DNA of 64,000 nucleotides from Cohnella sp. SGD-V74 (GCF_003001675.1 NZ_PVYW01000001.1:578029-642028), one strand, 5' to 3'; positions 24,136 through 33,958 are shown, counted from the first letter of the stretch. The notes: a model not told the origin generated them from the sequence alone. A program made the numbers and translations.

Positions 24136-25314
24136 TTACACTTCGTCGATGCTGACCCAGGAGCCGCGCTCGATCGACAGATCGACCGCTTCGAGCACCT
24201 CTTGGCACTTCACGCCGTCGTAGAAAGTCGGCGCGAACGGCGAGCCCGTCTCAATGTGCTGCACGAATTCGTACACAATATGCACGAAGGCATGCTCGTA
24301 GCCGATGATGTGACCGGTCGGCCACCAGTTGCCGGCGTACTTGTGCGACGGCTCCGTCGCCAGAATGCGGCGGAAGCCGGCCAGGTTCGGCTCGTCCTCG
24401 CGGAAGTACACTTCCAGCTCGTTCAGCTTCTCGAGATCCCAGCGCAGCGTTCCTTTGCTGCCGTGAATCTCGAACGTGTTATGGTTTTTGCGTCCGGCCG
24501 CGAAACGGGAGGCGACGAACATGCCCATCGCGCCGTTCTTGAAGTCGGCCAGGAAGCCGGTTGCGTCGTCGACGGTTACCTCGTCCTTCTGCGTGGACGA
24601 GCCGACGCCGGCGGACAATCCGCCTGCCGCATCCGTTGCAAGCGGGCGTTCCTTCACGAACGTACGGTTGTGACCGACCACGCGGTCGAACTCGCCGATC
24701 AGGAAGCGGGCGAGATCGATGCTGTGCGCATTGATGTCCCCGTGAGCGCCGGAGCCGGCGACTTCCTTCTTCAGCCGCCACGCCATCGGCGTGTTCGGGT
24801 CGACGAGCCAGTCTTGCAGGTAGGTGGCGCGATAGTGATGGATCTCGCCCAGACGGCCTTCGTCAATGATCTGCTTCGCCAATTGAACGGCAGGCAGGAA
24901 ACGGTAGTTAAAGCAGACCGCGTGCTTGACGCCGGCTTTCTCCGCCGCTTCGAGCATTTCGCGGCCGTCCGCCAGGTTCAGCGCGAGCGGCTTCTCGCAG
25001 AAGACGTGCTTGCCCGCGGCGATTGCGGCCAGCGTAATCTCCTTGTGCGCATCGCTGGGAGCGTTGATATCGACGAAGTCGATGTCTTCGCGTGCAACCA
25101 TTTTACGCCAGTCGGTCTCGTACGATTCCCAGCCGAACTTGTCGGCCGCCGCCTTGACTCCTTGCTCGTCGCGTCCGCAGATCGCTTTCATGACGACGTC
25201 GGCGGCCGGTTCGAAGAACATGCCTACGTCTTTATACGCATGGCTGTGGGCTTTGCCCATGAACTTGTAGCCCACCATGCCGACGTTGATTTTTTTGTTG
25301 TTTACGCCCACCAC
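24136..25314 (-). CDS. Gfo/Idh/MocA family oxidoreductase
   Basis: A 392-residue NAD(P)-dependent sugar or cyclitol dehydrogenase. The N-terminal Rossmann segment contains NVGMVGYKFMGKAHS, followed by NAPSDAHKE and the family lysine motif FCEKPLAL (~97). The C-terminal alpha/beta domain carries YLQDWLVDP and a metal/substrate region with HGDINAHSIDLARF. The start is GTG at 25314 or the next codon, overlapping the sugar-isomerase gene by about 10 bp. The pair probably works on one carbohydrate, as in inositol-type pathways; the substrate is not determinable. Confidence 0.9.
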   Translation of the reverse strand: MVGVNNKKINVGMVGYKFMGKAHSHAYKDVGMFFEPAADVVMKAICGRDEQGVKAAADKFGWESYETDWRKMVAREDIDFVDINAPSDAHKEITLAAIAAGKHVFCEKPLALNLADGREMLEAAEKAGVKHAVCFNYRFLPAVQLAKQIIDEGRLGEIHHYRATYLQDWLVDPNTPMAWRLKKEVAGSGAHGDINAHSIDLARFLIGEFDRVVGHNRTFVKERPLATDAAGGLSAGVGSSTQKDEVTVDDATGFLADFKNGAMGMFVASRFAAGRKNHNTFEIHGSKGTLRWDLEKLNELEVYFREDEPNLAGFRRILATEPSHKYAGNWWPTGHIIGYEHAFVHIVYEFVQHIETGSPFAPTFYDGVKCQEVLEAVDLSIERGSWVSIDEV

Positions 25315-26264
25315 ATCTCACCCGCGCTTTCTTTCAGAATGAGGGAGTTGAGGAAGCCGGCCGCTTTCGTGAACCCTTCGTTCACGCTCATGATGCCGTC
25401 CTCGTGCTCGATGCTGATCGTGCCGTCGTAGCCGACAAGGCGCAACGTGCTCACCATGTCCTTCCAGAACTCGTCGTCATGCCCGTAGCCGACCGTGCGG
25501 AATACGAACGAACGATTCAGAATATCGCCGTAATGCTTCGTATCGAGCACGCCGTTCAGCGCCGTATTGCGCTTGTCGATCTTCGTATCCTTCGCGTGCA
25601 CGTGGTAGATGGAGTCTCCGAGCGCCTTGATGCACTCGATCGGGTCCATGCCCTGCCAGAACAGATGGGAAGGGTCGAAGTTGACGCCGATGTTGTCGCC
25701 CGCTTCCTTGCGCAGGCGCAGCGCGGTCTCGGTATTGTACACGAGGAAGCCCGGATGCGCTTCGATCGCGACTTTGACGTTATGTTTGCGCAGGAACGCC
25801 GATTGTTCCTTCCAGTACGGAATCGCGATCTCGTTCCACTGCCATTCGAGCACGGTCAGGAAATCGGGCGGCCATGGGCAGGTAACCCAGGACGGATACT
25901 TCGCGTTCTCGGAGTCTCCCGGACAGCCGGAGAACGTAATGACCGTATCCACGCCAAGCTTCTCCGCCAGCTGTACGGTCGCGACGAAATCCTCGTGATC
26001 GGACTGGGCCGTAGCCTTGTCCGGATGCAGCGGGTTGCCGTGGCAGCTGAGCGCGCTGATCGTCAAGCCGCGGGAATCGACCGCTTCGCGAATGCGGCGA
26101 ATGGCCGCGTCGTCGTTCACGATTTCCTTGGCGTTCACGTGCGCCGTGCCGGGAAAACCTCCCGTGCCGATTTCCACCGCTTGCAGTCCCGCCGATTTGG
26201 CGGTATCAAGCGCTTGTTCGAACGATTGTTGGGCGAATAGAACGATAAATACGCCGGATTTCAC
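25302..26264 (-). CDS. Sugar phosphate isomerase/epimerase (AP endonuclease 2-like TIM barrel)
   Basis: A 320-residue TIM-barrel protein of the xylose-isomerase-like group. Metal-ligand regions are visible as AIEAHPGFL (Glu), NFDPSHLFW (Asp, His), HVHAKDTKI (His) and SIEHEDG (Glu). I chose GTG 26264 because the preceding GGTGA is well placed and the family N terminus is close to KSGVFIVLF. An ATG nine codons upstream (26291) remains possible. It overlaps the downstream dehydrogenase. The role is probably isomerisation or epimerisation of a keto-sugar or inosose-like compound. Confidence 0.88.
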   Translation of the reverse strand: MKSGVFIVLFAQQSFEQALDTAKSAGLQAVEIGTGGFPGTAHVNAKEIVNDDAAIRRIREAVDSRGLTISALSCHGNPLHPDKATAQSDHEDFVATVQLAEKLGVDTVITFSGCPGDSENAKYPSWVTCPWPPDFLTVLEWQWNEIAIPYWKEQSAFLRKHNVKVAIEAHPGFLVYNTETALRLRKEAGDNIGVNFDPSHLFWQGMDPIECIKALGDSIYHVHAKDTKIDKRNTALNGVLDTKHYGDILNRSFVFRTVGYGHDDEFWKDMVSTLRLVGYDGTISIEHEDGIMSVNEGFTKAAGFLNSLILKESAGEMWWA

Positions 26265-26360
26265 TTGAACTTCACCATACCTTTCATTCAAAATGGAAGC
26301 CTTTGCACGTTTTTATGTACGCGCGTTCATAAGTCGCAATTCTATTTTACCTGAAATGCC

Positions 26361-26516
26361 GGGCGGATTGCCACCCTTATTTCGCTTCGGGGGCGGATTG
26401 CGCCCCCGTTATCGGTCCGGCGGACCGTTATTTCCCTCGGTCGGCGGCTTTTCCGTCCGTTAGCGGACCGGCGGACCGCTATCTTCCCCTCGGGCGGCCT
26501 TGCAGCCTCCCGCTAA
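26361..26516. repeat. GC-rich imperfect repeats in an intergenic gap
   Basis: Two units, around 26406-26440 and 26457-26492, share CCGGCGGACCG followed by TTAT or CTAT and a TTCCC-CTCGG tail, about 51 bp apart. A more diverged unit precedes them. GGTCCG and CGGACC can pair as a small hairpin. It separates the isomerase and dehydrogenase transcription units. No coding potential seen. Confidence 0.55.
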
Positions 26517-26531
26517 CCCCGCTCCCGCGGC

Positions 26532-27605
26532 TTAGGCGAAGCTGATCGCTTGCCCCTTGCTCGCGGACTCGTAGACGGCTTCGAGAATTTCCTGCACGAC
26601 AAGCGCCTGCTTGGCCGTCACGACGGGCTCGCGGTCGTACGCGATCGCCTCGATCCAGGCGCGCGCCTCCTGCTCGGCGGCGTCGTCCGGCAGCGGATTG
26701 CCTCCGAAATCGCCGGCCATCTGAATCTCCTGCGTGTACAGGCGACCGTGCTCCTCGCCGTTGACGCGCAGTCCTTTCTTCATATCGGCTCCCGCCTTCG
26801 TTCCGCTCAGAGATACCTTCGCCTCGTCCACGTCCAGCGTGTTCAGCGCCCAGCTCGACTCGAGCCACACGGTCGCTCCGTTTTTCATCGTGATCATCGC
26901 GAACGCGGAATCTTCCACCGTAAACTTGGCCGGATCCCAAGGTCCCCACAAGTTCGCGTTGCTTCCTTGCTCCGCGAGCTTGCGATAGGACGAACCCAGA
27001 ACCGTCTTCGGCTCGTAGTTGTCCATCATCCACAGGGCCAGATCCAGCGCGTGCGTGCCGATGTCGATCAGCGGGCCTCCGCCCTGCTTCTCCAGATCGA
27101 GGAACACGCCCCAGGTCGGCACGGCGCGGCGGCGAACCGCATGCGCTTTGGCGACGTAGATCTCGCCCAGCTTCCCTTCACGGCAAGCTTGATACAGCCA
27201 GCGACTGTCCGCGCGGAAACGGTTCTGGTAAGCGATGCTCAGCTTCTTGCCCGTTCGTTGCGACGTTTCCAGCATCCGGCGCGCGTCTTCGGCGGTTTTG
27301 GCCATCGGCTTCTCGCAAAGCACGTGCTTGCCCGCCTCCAGCGCGGCGATGGAAATTTCGGCGTGCGTGTCGTTCGGCGTGCAGACGTGGACGACGTGAA
27401 CGTCCTGGTCGCGCAGCAGCTCGTACACATCGTGGTACACTCTCGCGTCATGCGTGCCGAACTTGTTTTTGGCTTCGTGCGCCCGGTCGGCCGAGATGTC
27501 GAAGAACGCGACCACTTGCGCTTCCGGGATTTTGGCGAGCGATGGCAGATGTTTCCCCATGGCGATTCCGCCGCAGCCGATCATGCCTACGTTAACTTTT
27601 GTCAA
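26532..27605 (-). CDS. Gfo/Idh/MocA family oxidoreductase
   Basis: A 357-residue dehydrogenase. The Rossmann motif GMIGCGGIAMGKHLP is at ~6 and the catalytic-lysine motif LCEKPMAK at ~95. A C-terminal domain contains GGGPLIDIGTHALDLALWMM, typical of the family. It is related to the dehydrogenase at 24136-25314 but not a close duplicate. It is transcribed divergently from the AraC regulator across 184 bp, which suggests direct control. Substrate unknown, probably a sugar or cyclitol. Confidence 0.9.
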   Translation of the reverse strand: MTKVNVGMIGCGGIAMGKHLPSLAKIPEAQVVAFFDISADRAHEAKNKFGTHDARVYHDVYELLRDQDVHVVHVCTPNDTHAEISIAALEAGKHVLCEKPMAKTAEDARRMLETSQRTGKKLSIAYQNRFRADSRWLYQACREGKLGEIYVAKAHAVRRRAVPTWGVFLDLEKQGGGPLIDIGTHALDLALWMMDNYEPKTVLGSSYRKLAEQGSNANLWGPWDPAKFTVEDSAFAMITMKNGATVWLESSWALNTLDVDEAKVSLSGTKAGADMKKGLRVNGEEHGRLYTQEIQMAGDFGGNPLPDDAAEQEARAWIEAIAYDREPVVTAKQALVVQEILEAVYESASKGQAISFA

Positions 27606-27789
27606 AGCGCTTGTCCTCCTTGCGGCTAAACCTTATTCAAACTACAATATAGTGTATCACACTTCATCGAGAATCCCATTCGGGGATGTGCGAGGATTTT
27701 ATGCGATTTTGCCTTTTGCCGACAATCCGCCTCTATGCGAGACGCTGAAAATCGAACTTTTTGACCAAACATTATAAGGGGATGATCCC

Positions 27790-28659
27790 TTGCAGCCGTT
27801 GAAAGAAAAGATCGAATACGAGAACCCCCTGTTGTCGTTGAAAATATGGCAAATGCTCCGCCGCAATTCCGGGAGCGTCTCCTGGCACTACCATCCCGAA
27901 TGCGAGCTGATCCTCGTTCAGGAAGGTTTCCTGACCGTCGATCTCGGCGAAGAGACGTTCGGATTGGGGGAAGGCGACGTCGTCATCCTCGGCAGCTCTC
28001 AATTGCACCGGGATCACAATCCCGAAGGCGGCCTGAAATATATCGTACTCCAATTCGATCTTAATAATTACTTCGATCAGAGCACGATTCCGTACTTGCA
28101 GTATTTCAACGAGACCAAGGTGCCGCTGAGCGCCATGAACTACATTTTCCGGGAAAATCCCGAAGCCCGCCGGGAAGCGGCCGAATGCATCCGGCAACTC
28201 CACCGGGAAGCCGTCGACAAGCTGGGCGGTTATGAACTGGCCGTCAACATGCTCATCAAGAAGCTGCTGCTCATTCTCATCCGCAACGACACGCGCGGGC
28301 TGCTCGCCGATCAGGATCGGATCGAACGAATCCGTCTTAAGCCCGTCCTCGACTTCGTCGAAGCGAACATCGACGGCCGGATTGCCGTCGAGGAAGTGTG
28401 CGGGCTGGCCAACATGAGCTACTACTACTTCGTCAAATTTTTCAAGAAAATCATGGGGCAATCGTTCACCGAGTACGTCAATTTCCGCAAAATCAAACGC
28501 GCCGAACAGGTGCTCCTCACCCGCGACGTCAGCGTAAGCGAGGTCGGCGATCTGATCGGCATGGCCAACATGGCCCATTTCTACAAAATGTTCAAGCGCT
28601 TCAACGGCTGTTCGCCGAAGGAGTTCCAACGCAAAATGCTGGCTTGGGGCCGGGGATAG
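27790..28659 (+). CDS. AraC-family transcriptional regulator with cupin sensor domain
   Basis: A 289-residue regulator. Residues ~10-90 form a cupin beta-barrel (WHYHPECELILVQEGFLTV, LGEGDVVILGSSQLHRD). Residues ~185-285 form the double helix-turn-helix (VEEVCGLANMSYYYFVKFFKK and VGDLIGMANMAHFYKMFKR). The start appears to be TTG at 27790, with AAGGGG nine bases upstream and no in-frame ATG nearby. It is divergent from a Gfo/Idh dehydrogenase and probably activates the 24-27.6 kb carbohydrate genes when its ligand is bound. Confidence 0.9.
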   Translation: MQPLKEKIEYENPLLSLKIWQMLRRNSGSVSWHYHPECELILVQEGFLTVDLGEETFGLGEGDVVILGSSQLHRDHNPEGGLKYIVLQFDLNNYFDQSTIPYLQYFNETKVPLSAMNYIFRENPEARREAAECIRQLHREAVDKLGGYELAVNMLIKKLLLILIRNDTRGLLADQDRIERIRLKPVLDFVEANIDGRIAVEEVCGLANMSYYYFVKFFKKIMGQSFTEYVNFRKIKRAEQVLLTRDVSVSEVGDLIGMANMAHFYKMFKRFNGCSPKEFQRKMLAWGRG

Positions 28660-28747
28660 ACCGCTCCCTCCCGCACCTGAGTCTTGCCGCTCGGTCGCAT
28701 GGCCGCATCCTCCCTCCACTCCGTCTTCGCCATCTATCGCCGCGCAG

Positions 28748-28786
28748 CCATCCGGTTCCGTCTTCTCGGACCGGATGGTTTTTATT
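28748..28786 (+). terminator. Terminator after the AraC gene
   Basis: CCATCCGGT (28748-28756) pairs with ACCGGATGG (28770-28778), followed by a T-rich tract. It lies in the 335-bp gap 28660-28994, where I see no gene. The rest of that gap is AT-richer leader sequence for the large lyase gene. Confidence 0.75.
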
Positions 28787-28994
28787 TTTCCGCCTCTCCA
28801 ATTATTAAAGATTCGTTTCAGATTTTAGCGCATCGGATTACAGATTACGTCTATCGATTTTACATTTTGAACCTACCTTGTCTCCATGGGGCGATGGACA
28901 ATAAAAAGGAACGTTATTTTGCGCGGAAGGGGGATCGACTGTCGGCCACTGTGTCTTGAAAGCGCAAACCATTCGGAAGAGGTGGGTTATTGTG

Positions 28995-31900
28995 ATGAAC
29001 GCACCAGAAAGCGAATTCGGCAAGCTGTTATCGAGATCGCTTCTACTCGGACTGTCTCTGCTCGTCCTGCTCGGCGGGATGCCGTCGGTTCCAGGAGCGG
29101 GACTTGCCGTTCATGCCGCGCCCGCGGCAGGCGGAACGCCGGGCGGAGTGAAGGGAGATTTGAGATTGTGGCTCAAGGCCGACGACGCAAGCATTGTCGC
29201 GGACGCCGGCCTGGATGTCGGCCTGTGGCGGGATAGCAGCGGAGGCGGCAACGATTTTGCGAACGACGGAACGATCGCGGCGATCGCGGGCCGTCCCAAA
29301 CCTAAGTATGCGGCCTCCGTCGGAGAGCTGAACTTCCAGCCCGCAGTTCAATTCGTGCGCAGCGGGGGCAGTATCTTGCAGGATGTAGACGGCATCGTCG
29401 GAGCCGCCGAAGAAATCGGCTCCTTGAATGTCTTTCTCGTCTCCGGGGGCGCCCCCACCGTCGCGAATTCGTCCGTGTTCGCCGAATCTCTGGCAGGAGG
29501 CTCGCTGCAGGCGCACATCCCGCATACGTCGGGCTCTACGGAAGGCAGAGGCTCCGTCTTATGGGATGCGGGCAGACCCGCGAGCGGCTCGGGCTTGCCG
29601 AGAGCCCAGGCCGCCAATCAGGTTCTGCCATCTGCGTACAACGTCTGGGGATTGCAATTGGAGACGAATCCGACGGTCGGGCAAGCCGTCTATCAAGCGA
29701 TCTACCGGGACGGAGCCAACGTGGCCCAATCCGCGTCAGCCCGTCTGCCGATCGTCGGCAAAGCGGACGGCGAGATGTCTCTCGGCTCGGCTGCCGCCGG
29801 AGGATCGGGCTATAACGGGCTCGTAAGCGAGCTGATTGTTTTCGCCCAACCGTTAACCGGGCTCGAACGCCGCCAGGTGGATACGTACTTGGCGCTTAAG
29901 TACGGCCTTCCCTTAAGCTCCGGACAATATTTGTCCGCCGGGGACGCGCCGTTAAACGTATGGGATTCCGCCGCTGACGCGGACTATTCGAACAATGTGG
30001 CCGGGATCGCCATGGATGAGGAAGGAGCATTGGATCTGATGCAAAGCCGGAGCAGCGCGAGTCCGCTTGCGGACCAAATTATCGTAACGGCTGTCGAACC
30101 GCTGGCCGATAAAACGTATCTTCTCTGGGGCGACAACGGAGGCGAATCCCTCCGCTTGCCTTACGGGGACGGCTATTTGCGGCTGGCGAAAATATGGAAG
30201 GCTCGCAATACCGGCCATGTCGGCCAAGTCCAGGTCGCCGTTCCGCAGAGCCTGGTTCCGCTCGGCGGCGTGCTGCTGACAAGCGCGGACGACGGCTTTA
30301 CCGATGCCGCTTCCTTCGAGCTCGCGCCGGTGACGATACACGGCGGCGCTTATTATGCCGCGAACATCAGCTTGGCGGACGGAGCCTTCTTCACCTTCGC
30401 CGAACGGCTGCCGGGCGTTCAATTGTCGAGCCTGGAGCTGTGGAACGGCTCGCAGCAGGTGGCGATGAACAAGACTTTCGATCCGAACGTAACGGACGGT
30501 TACGAAGCTGTCGTGCCTACCGGAACGGAGAATGTTCGACTTGTCGCAACGCCCGGGTCGGTCGCTTCGGTAACGGCGAGCTTGAGCAACGATCAGCACG
30601 AGGACTATACGGTCGCGGACTTGACGAACGTTCCGCTGAGGCCGGGAGTAAACCGCATCGGAATCAAGCTGGACAACGGCAGCGGGTCGGCGAACAACTA
30701 CGGCATCCAGGTTATTCGGGAGCTGCCGATCGGCTCCGACGGCAAAATCGGCCTGAATTCCGGCAGCGTCGCGGCCAGCTCGTCGCAGCCTAACACAAAC
30801 TACGTCGCGGCCAACGTCGTCGACGGCATTTGGGGCGAGGACCCGATCTCGATGGAAAGCCGCTGGTCGGCTTCCGGGCATGGGCAATGGCTGCAATTCG
30901 ACTTGGGAACGCCTCAGACGATCACTTACGCCATGATCGCGTTCCTGAACGCAAGAGAGCGGAATTCCAGCTTCGAGATCGTCGTTTCCGACGATCCGGA
31001 TTTCGCTCAGAGCGCTGTCGTCCTTGCCAGGCGCAGCAGCCGCAATTTGCAGCCGGGCGATTCGATTATGCAGCCCTATGTAATGGAACAGCCGGTATCC
31101 GCCAGGTACTTGCGTTTGGTCGGTTACGGCAACAATGCCAGCGGCAGCAGCGGTAACTGGAACAGCATTATGGAGGCGGAGCTTTACATAGGAACGCCGC
31201 CTGATACAGGGGAGCCGGAACAACCGACGAGGCCGCCTCAAGCCGGAGATTTGACCGAAGACGATATTCAACTGCCCGTCCTTGCGCGCGTTGCGGTCAG
31301 CTCTGCGGCCGAATTGCAGCAGGCGCTCGATCAGGTCGGGCCGGGGACGATCATCGAGCTGCAGAACGGCAGCTATGAGCAGAACGGTCCCTTCGTCGTC
31401 CTGAACAAGCACGGCACGGCAACGCTCCCGATTCGGATTGCCGCGACGGAGATCGGCGGCGCCGTCATTGCGGGGAACAGCTATTTCCATCTTGAAAACT
31501 CCAGCTATGTGGAAGTATCCGGCCTGACGTTCAACAACGGAATCGGAACGACGGACGGAGCCCAGACGCTGGCGGAACGAGGACTCGGACATCGGGCGTT
31601 AACGGGCGTTCATCCGGGCGTCCAATTGTACGATTCCAGCAAAATATCGATTATGCGCAACGTCTTCGCGCTCGACGAGACCGGACAGCCCTATCAGTTC
31701 GCCGCTCCGGAAGGCAACGTCTGGTGCCTGGTCGGAATCGAGGGAAGCTGCCGCATCGGCGGTTCCGAATACGATCCCGATCGGCCGATCTATAACGGAG
31801 ATACGCCGTATACGAACGACTCCATTCTTGTCGCGAACGGAACGCACCGCCATTATATTCGCGTCGAAGGCGTAAGCAGCCATAACCGGATCGCCTACAA

Positions 31901-33791
31901 CGAGATCGGCCCGAAGAGAGGCTTCGGCGCGGTCGTTATCTATGACGGAGCAGGCCATACCGGAGAGTCGATCTCGCAGTACGATACGATCGAGTACAAC
32001 TATTTTCACGGCATCGGCCCTCGCGTCGTTAACGGGCTTGAAGCGATCCGGCTCGGTCTCTCCAGCCTGTCGCTCAATTCCGGATACGTCACGATCCAAT
32101 ACAATCTGTTCGACGGCCTGGAAGGGGAAGACGAGATCATATCGGTCAAGAGCAGCGACAATGTCATTCGCTACAACACGATACGCAACTCGTTCGGAGG
32201 CATCGTGTCCCGCCATGGCAACCGCAACAGCTTCTATGGCAACTTCATTTTCGGAGACGGGGTCACGCCGGGCAGGAGCGGCTTCCGAATTTACGGCAAC
32301 GATCACCGAATTTACAACAATTATATGGAAGGACTGACCGACCGGGTCATCCGGCTGGACGGAGGCACGCATGACGACGGTGGAGACGGAGGTAGCGATC
32401 CGATCGTGCGCTGGGGCGGCGTACCCGGCCAATCGGCCCGGCTCAGCGAGTTGTCGAACGAGGAACGAACGGAATTGCTGCGCGGCCATTGGCGGCAGTA
32501 CAACGTGCAAATCTATCACAACACGATCGTCAACGTCGGTAACAATACGACCGGAATTGCGCTCGGCGGGCGCACCTATCAGCCTTCTGGAACGAAAATC
32601 TACAACAATATCGTGTTCAGCAACGCCGGAACGATCTTCAGCGAGACAAGCGCCGTCGTGAGCTCCCCGCTGGGCGAAAGACCCGTATATGTCGGCAACC
32701 TCGTCGACGGAATCGCCAACGTATCGAACAATCCGGCCGTCGGCAGCGCGGTCCGCAAAGAACAATTGCTGCTGGTGCGAAGCGCGGACGGCTTGATCCG
32801 CCTGTCCGGCCTCAGCCCCGCCATTGACGCGGCTGTCGCTCCCTACTTCGCTATGGAGGACATCGACGGTCAAACCCGGCATATCCCCGATGCAGGCGCG
32901 GACGAGTACAATCCGGGAAGCCCTGTCATCAACAGACCGCTGACGACTTCCGACGTCGGTCCGTCAGCCGGTCTGAACGACGGAGACAGCGGCGGCGGTA
33001 ACGGCAGCGAGGGTGGCAATGGCAGCGAAGGCGGAAATGGCAGCGAGGGCGGAAATGGTAACGAAGGCGGTAGCGGTAACGAGGGCAATAATGGTAGCGA
33101 AGGCGAGAGCGGGAGCGGTAATGGAGGTAGCAGCGGAGGCGGTAACGGTAACAATAGCAGCGGCGACATCCCGTCATCTCCCATTCCAACTGCTTCTCCT
33201 CCCGCTTCCGAACCCGATCGGAATCCAAATTCGGATTCGGGCTCGGCGGAAGTGCCGCCCTCTCTCGTCGATTTACGCAGCCATTGGGCCAAGGAGGAGA
33301 TCATCAAAGCGATCAAGCAAGGCATCGTCAACGGCTATCCCGACGGCAGCTTCAGGCCAGATGAACCCGTAACACGGGCGCAATTCGCCGTATTGCTTGC
33401 CAGAGCGCTTAAGCTGCGTCCTGCTTCTTCCCCAGTCCGATTCTCGGATCGGCAGGACATCCCGGCATGGGCGCTGGAAGCTTTGCAGGCCGCGGTCGAA
33501 CGGGGCATCTTGCAAGGATACGCGGACAGCACGTTGCGACCGAATGCGGTCATTAGCCGCGCCGAAATGATCGCCATGCAGATGAGGGCATTCCCCGGAA
33601 ACTCGGAGGAGGAGAACGCGCCGACATTCAGCGACGCTTCCGACATTCCGACCTGGGCCCGAGCTTCCGCTGCCCGCGCCGAAGCGCTGGGACTTGTCGC
33701 CGGGCGGACCGGCCACCGCTTCGAACCGAATGCCAAGTCGACTCGTGCAGAAGCGGTCGTCGTGCTCATTCGCATGCTGGAACTGAAGTAA
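28995..33791 (+). CDS. Secreted multidomain PL6-like polysaccharide lyase with SLH anchor
   Basis: A 1598-residue surface protein. A signal peptide (~1-45) is followed by ~60-460, a concanavalin/LamG-like region (DLRLWLKADDAS). Residues ~465-570 resemble a cadherin-like beta-sandwich and ~585-730 an F5/8 type C (discoidin) domain. Residues ~765-1310 form a right-handed beta-helix like chondroitinase B/alginate lyase family PL6, with candidate Lys in ISVKSSDN (~1051) and Arg in VSRHGN (~1072). A Gly/Asn/Ser/Glu linker (~1330-1392) and three SLH domains (~1422-1598) follow. ATG 28995 has GAGGTGG upstream; a TTG 13 codons earlier is less likely. Uronic-acid polymer degradation at the cell wall is inferred; the exact substrate is unknown. 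Confidence 0.88.
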   Translation: MNAPESEFGKLLSRSLLLGLSLLVLLGGMPSVPGAGLAVHAAPAAGGTPGGVKGDLRLWLKADDASIVADAGLDVGLWRDSSGGGNDFANDGTIAAIAGRPKPKYAASVGELNFQPAVQFVRSGGSILQDVDGIVGAAEEIGSLNVFLVSGGAPTVANSSVFAESLAGGSLQAHIPHTSGSTEGRGSVLWDAGRPASGSGLPRAQAANQVLPSAYNVWGLQLETNPTVGQAVYQAIYRDGANVAQSASARLPIVGKADGEMSLGSAAAGGSGYNGLVSELIVFAQPLTGLERRQVDTYLALKYGLPLSSGQYLSAGDAPLNVWDSAADADYSNNVAGIAMDEEGALDLMQSRSSASPLADQIIVTAVEPLADKTYLLWGDNGGESLRLPYGDGYLRLAKIWKARNTGHVGQVQVAVPQSLVPLGGVLLTSADDGFTDAASFELAPVTIHGGAYYAANISLADGAFFTFAERLPGVQLSSLELWNGSQQVAMNKTFDPNVTDGYEAVVPTGTENVRLVATPGSVASVTASLSNDQHEDYTVADLTNVPLRPGVNRIGIKLDNGSGSANNYGIQVIRELPIGSDGKIGLNSGSVAASSSQPNTNYVAANVVDGIWGEDPISMESRWSASGHGQWLQFDLGTPQTITYAMIAFLNARERNSSFEIVVSDDPDFAQSAVVLARRSSRNLQPGDSIMQPYVMEQPVSARYLRLVGYGNNASGSSGNWNSIMEAELYIGTPPDTGEPEQPTRPPQAGDLTEDDIQLPVLARVAVSSAAELQQALDQVGPGTIIELQNGSYEQNGPFVVLNKHGTATLPIRIAATEIGGAVIAGNSYFHLENSSYVEVSGLTFNNGIGTTDGAQTLAERGLGHRALTGVHPGVQLYDSSKISIMRNVFALDETGQPYQFAAPEGNVWCLVGIEGSCRIGGSEYDPDRPIYNGDTPYTNDSILVANGTHRHYIRVEGVSSHNRIAYNEIGPKRGFGAVVIYDGAGHTGESISQYDTIEYNYFHGIGPRVVNGLEAIRLGLSSLSLNSGYVTIQYNLFDGLEGEDEIISVKSSDNVIRYNTIRNSFGGIVSRHGNRNSFYGNFIFGDGVTPGRSGFRIYGNDHRIYNNYMEGLTDRVIRLDGGTHDDGGDGGSDPIVRWGGVPGQSARLSELSNEERTELLRGHWRQYNVQIYHNTIVNVGNNTTGIALGGRTYQPSGTKIYNNIVFSNAGTIFSETSAVVSSPLGERPVYVGNLVDGIANVSNNPAVGSAVRKEQLLLVRSADGLIRLSGLSPAIDAAVAPYFAMEDIDGQTRHIPDAGADEYNPGSPVINRPLTTSDVGPSAGLNDGDSGGGNGSEGGNGSEGGNGSEGGNGNEGGSGNEGNNGSEGESGSGNGGSSGGGNGNNSSGDIPSSPIPTASPPASEPDRNPNSDSGSAEVPPSLVDLRSHWAKEEIIKAIKQGIVNGYPDGSFRPDEPVTRAQFAVLLARALKLRPASSPVRFSDRQDIPAWALEALQAAVERGILQGYADSTLRPNAVISRAEMIAMQMRAFPGNSEEENAPTFSDASDIPTWARASAARAEALGLVAGRTGHRFEPNAKSTRAEAVVVLIRMLELK

Positions 33792-33808
33792 AATATAGAA
33801 GAAACAGA

Positions 33809-33958
33809 AGCTGTCGCATAAGTAAAAATAGCTGTACTGAAAAATAAGCCACTGGGATAGTGCGGGCATGTATCTCCTTCCGCTGCGAGACACCGTCTCC
33901 AGGAGATACATGCCCTTTTTCACCACTCATCTTGTACGACCTTACCTACAGGACAGCC
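33809..33958. repeat. Palindromic interspersed element, copy A
   Basis: A ~150-bp element with imperfect outer inverted repeats (GCTGTC at 33810 and GGACAGCC at 33951). A perfect 14-bp inner stem is formed by GGGCATGTATCTCC (33864-33877) and its complement (33902-33915). It starts 18 bp after the lyase stop codon, between convergent genes. Copy B at 50178-50321 has the same layout in the opposite orientation. Confidence 0.7.

Noticed and set aside
29952..31592. A 546-codon minus-strand open frame opposite the PL6-like gene
   Set aside because: The composition is shadow-like and the coding strand has clear beta-sandwich and discoidin sequence.
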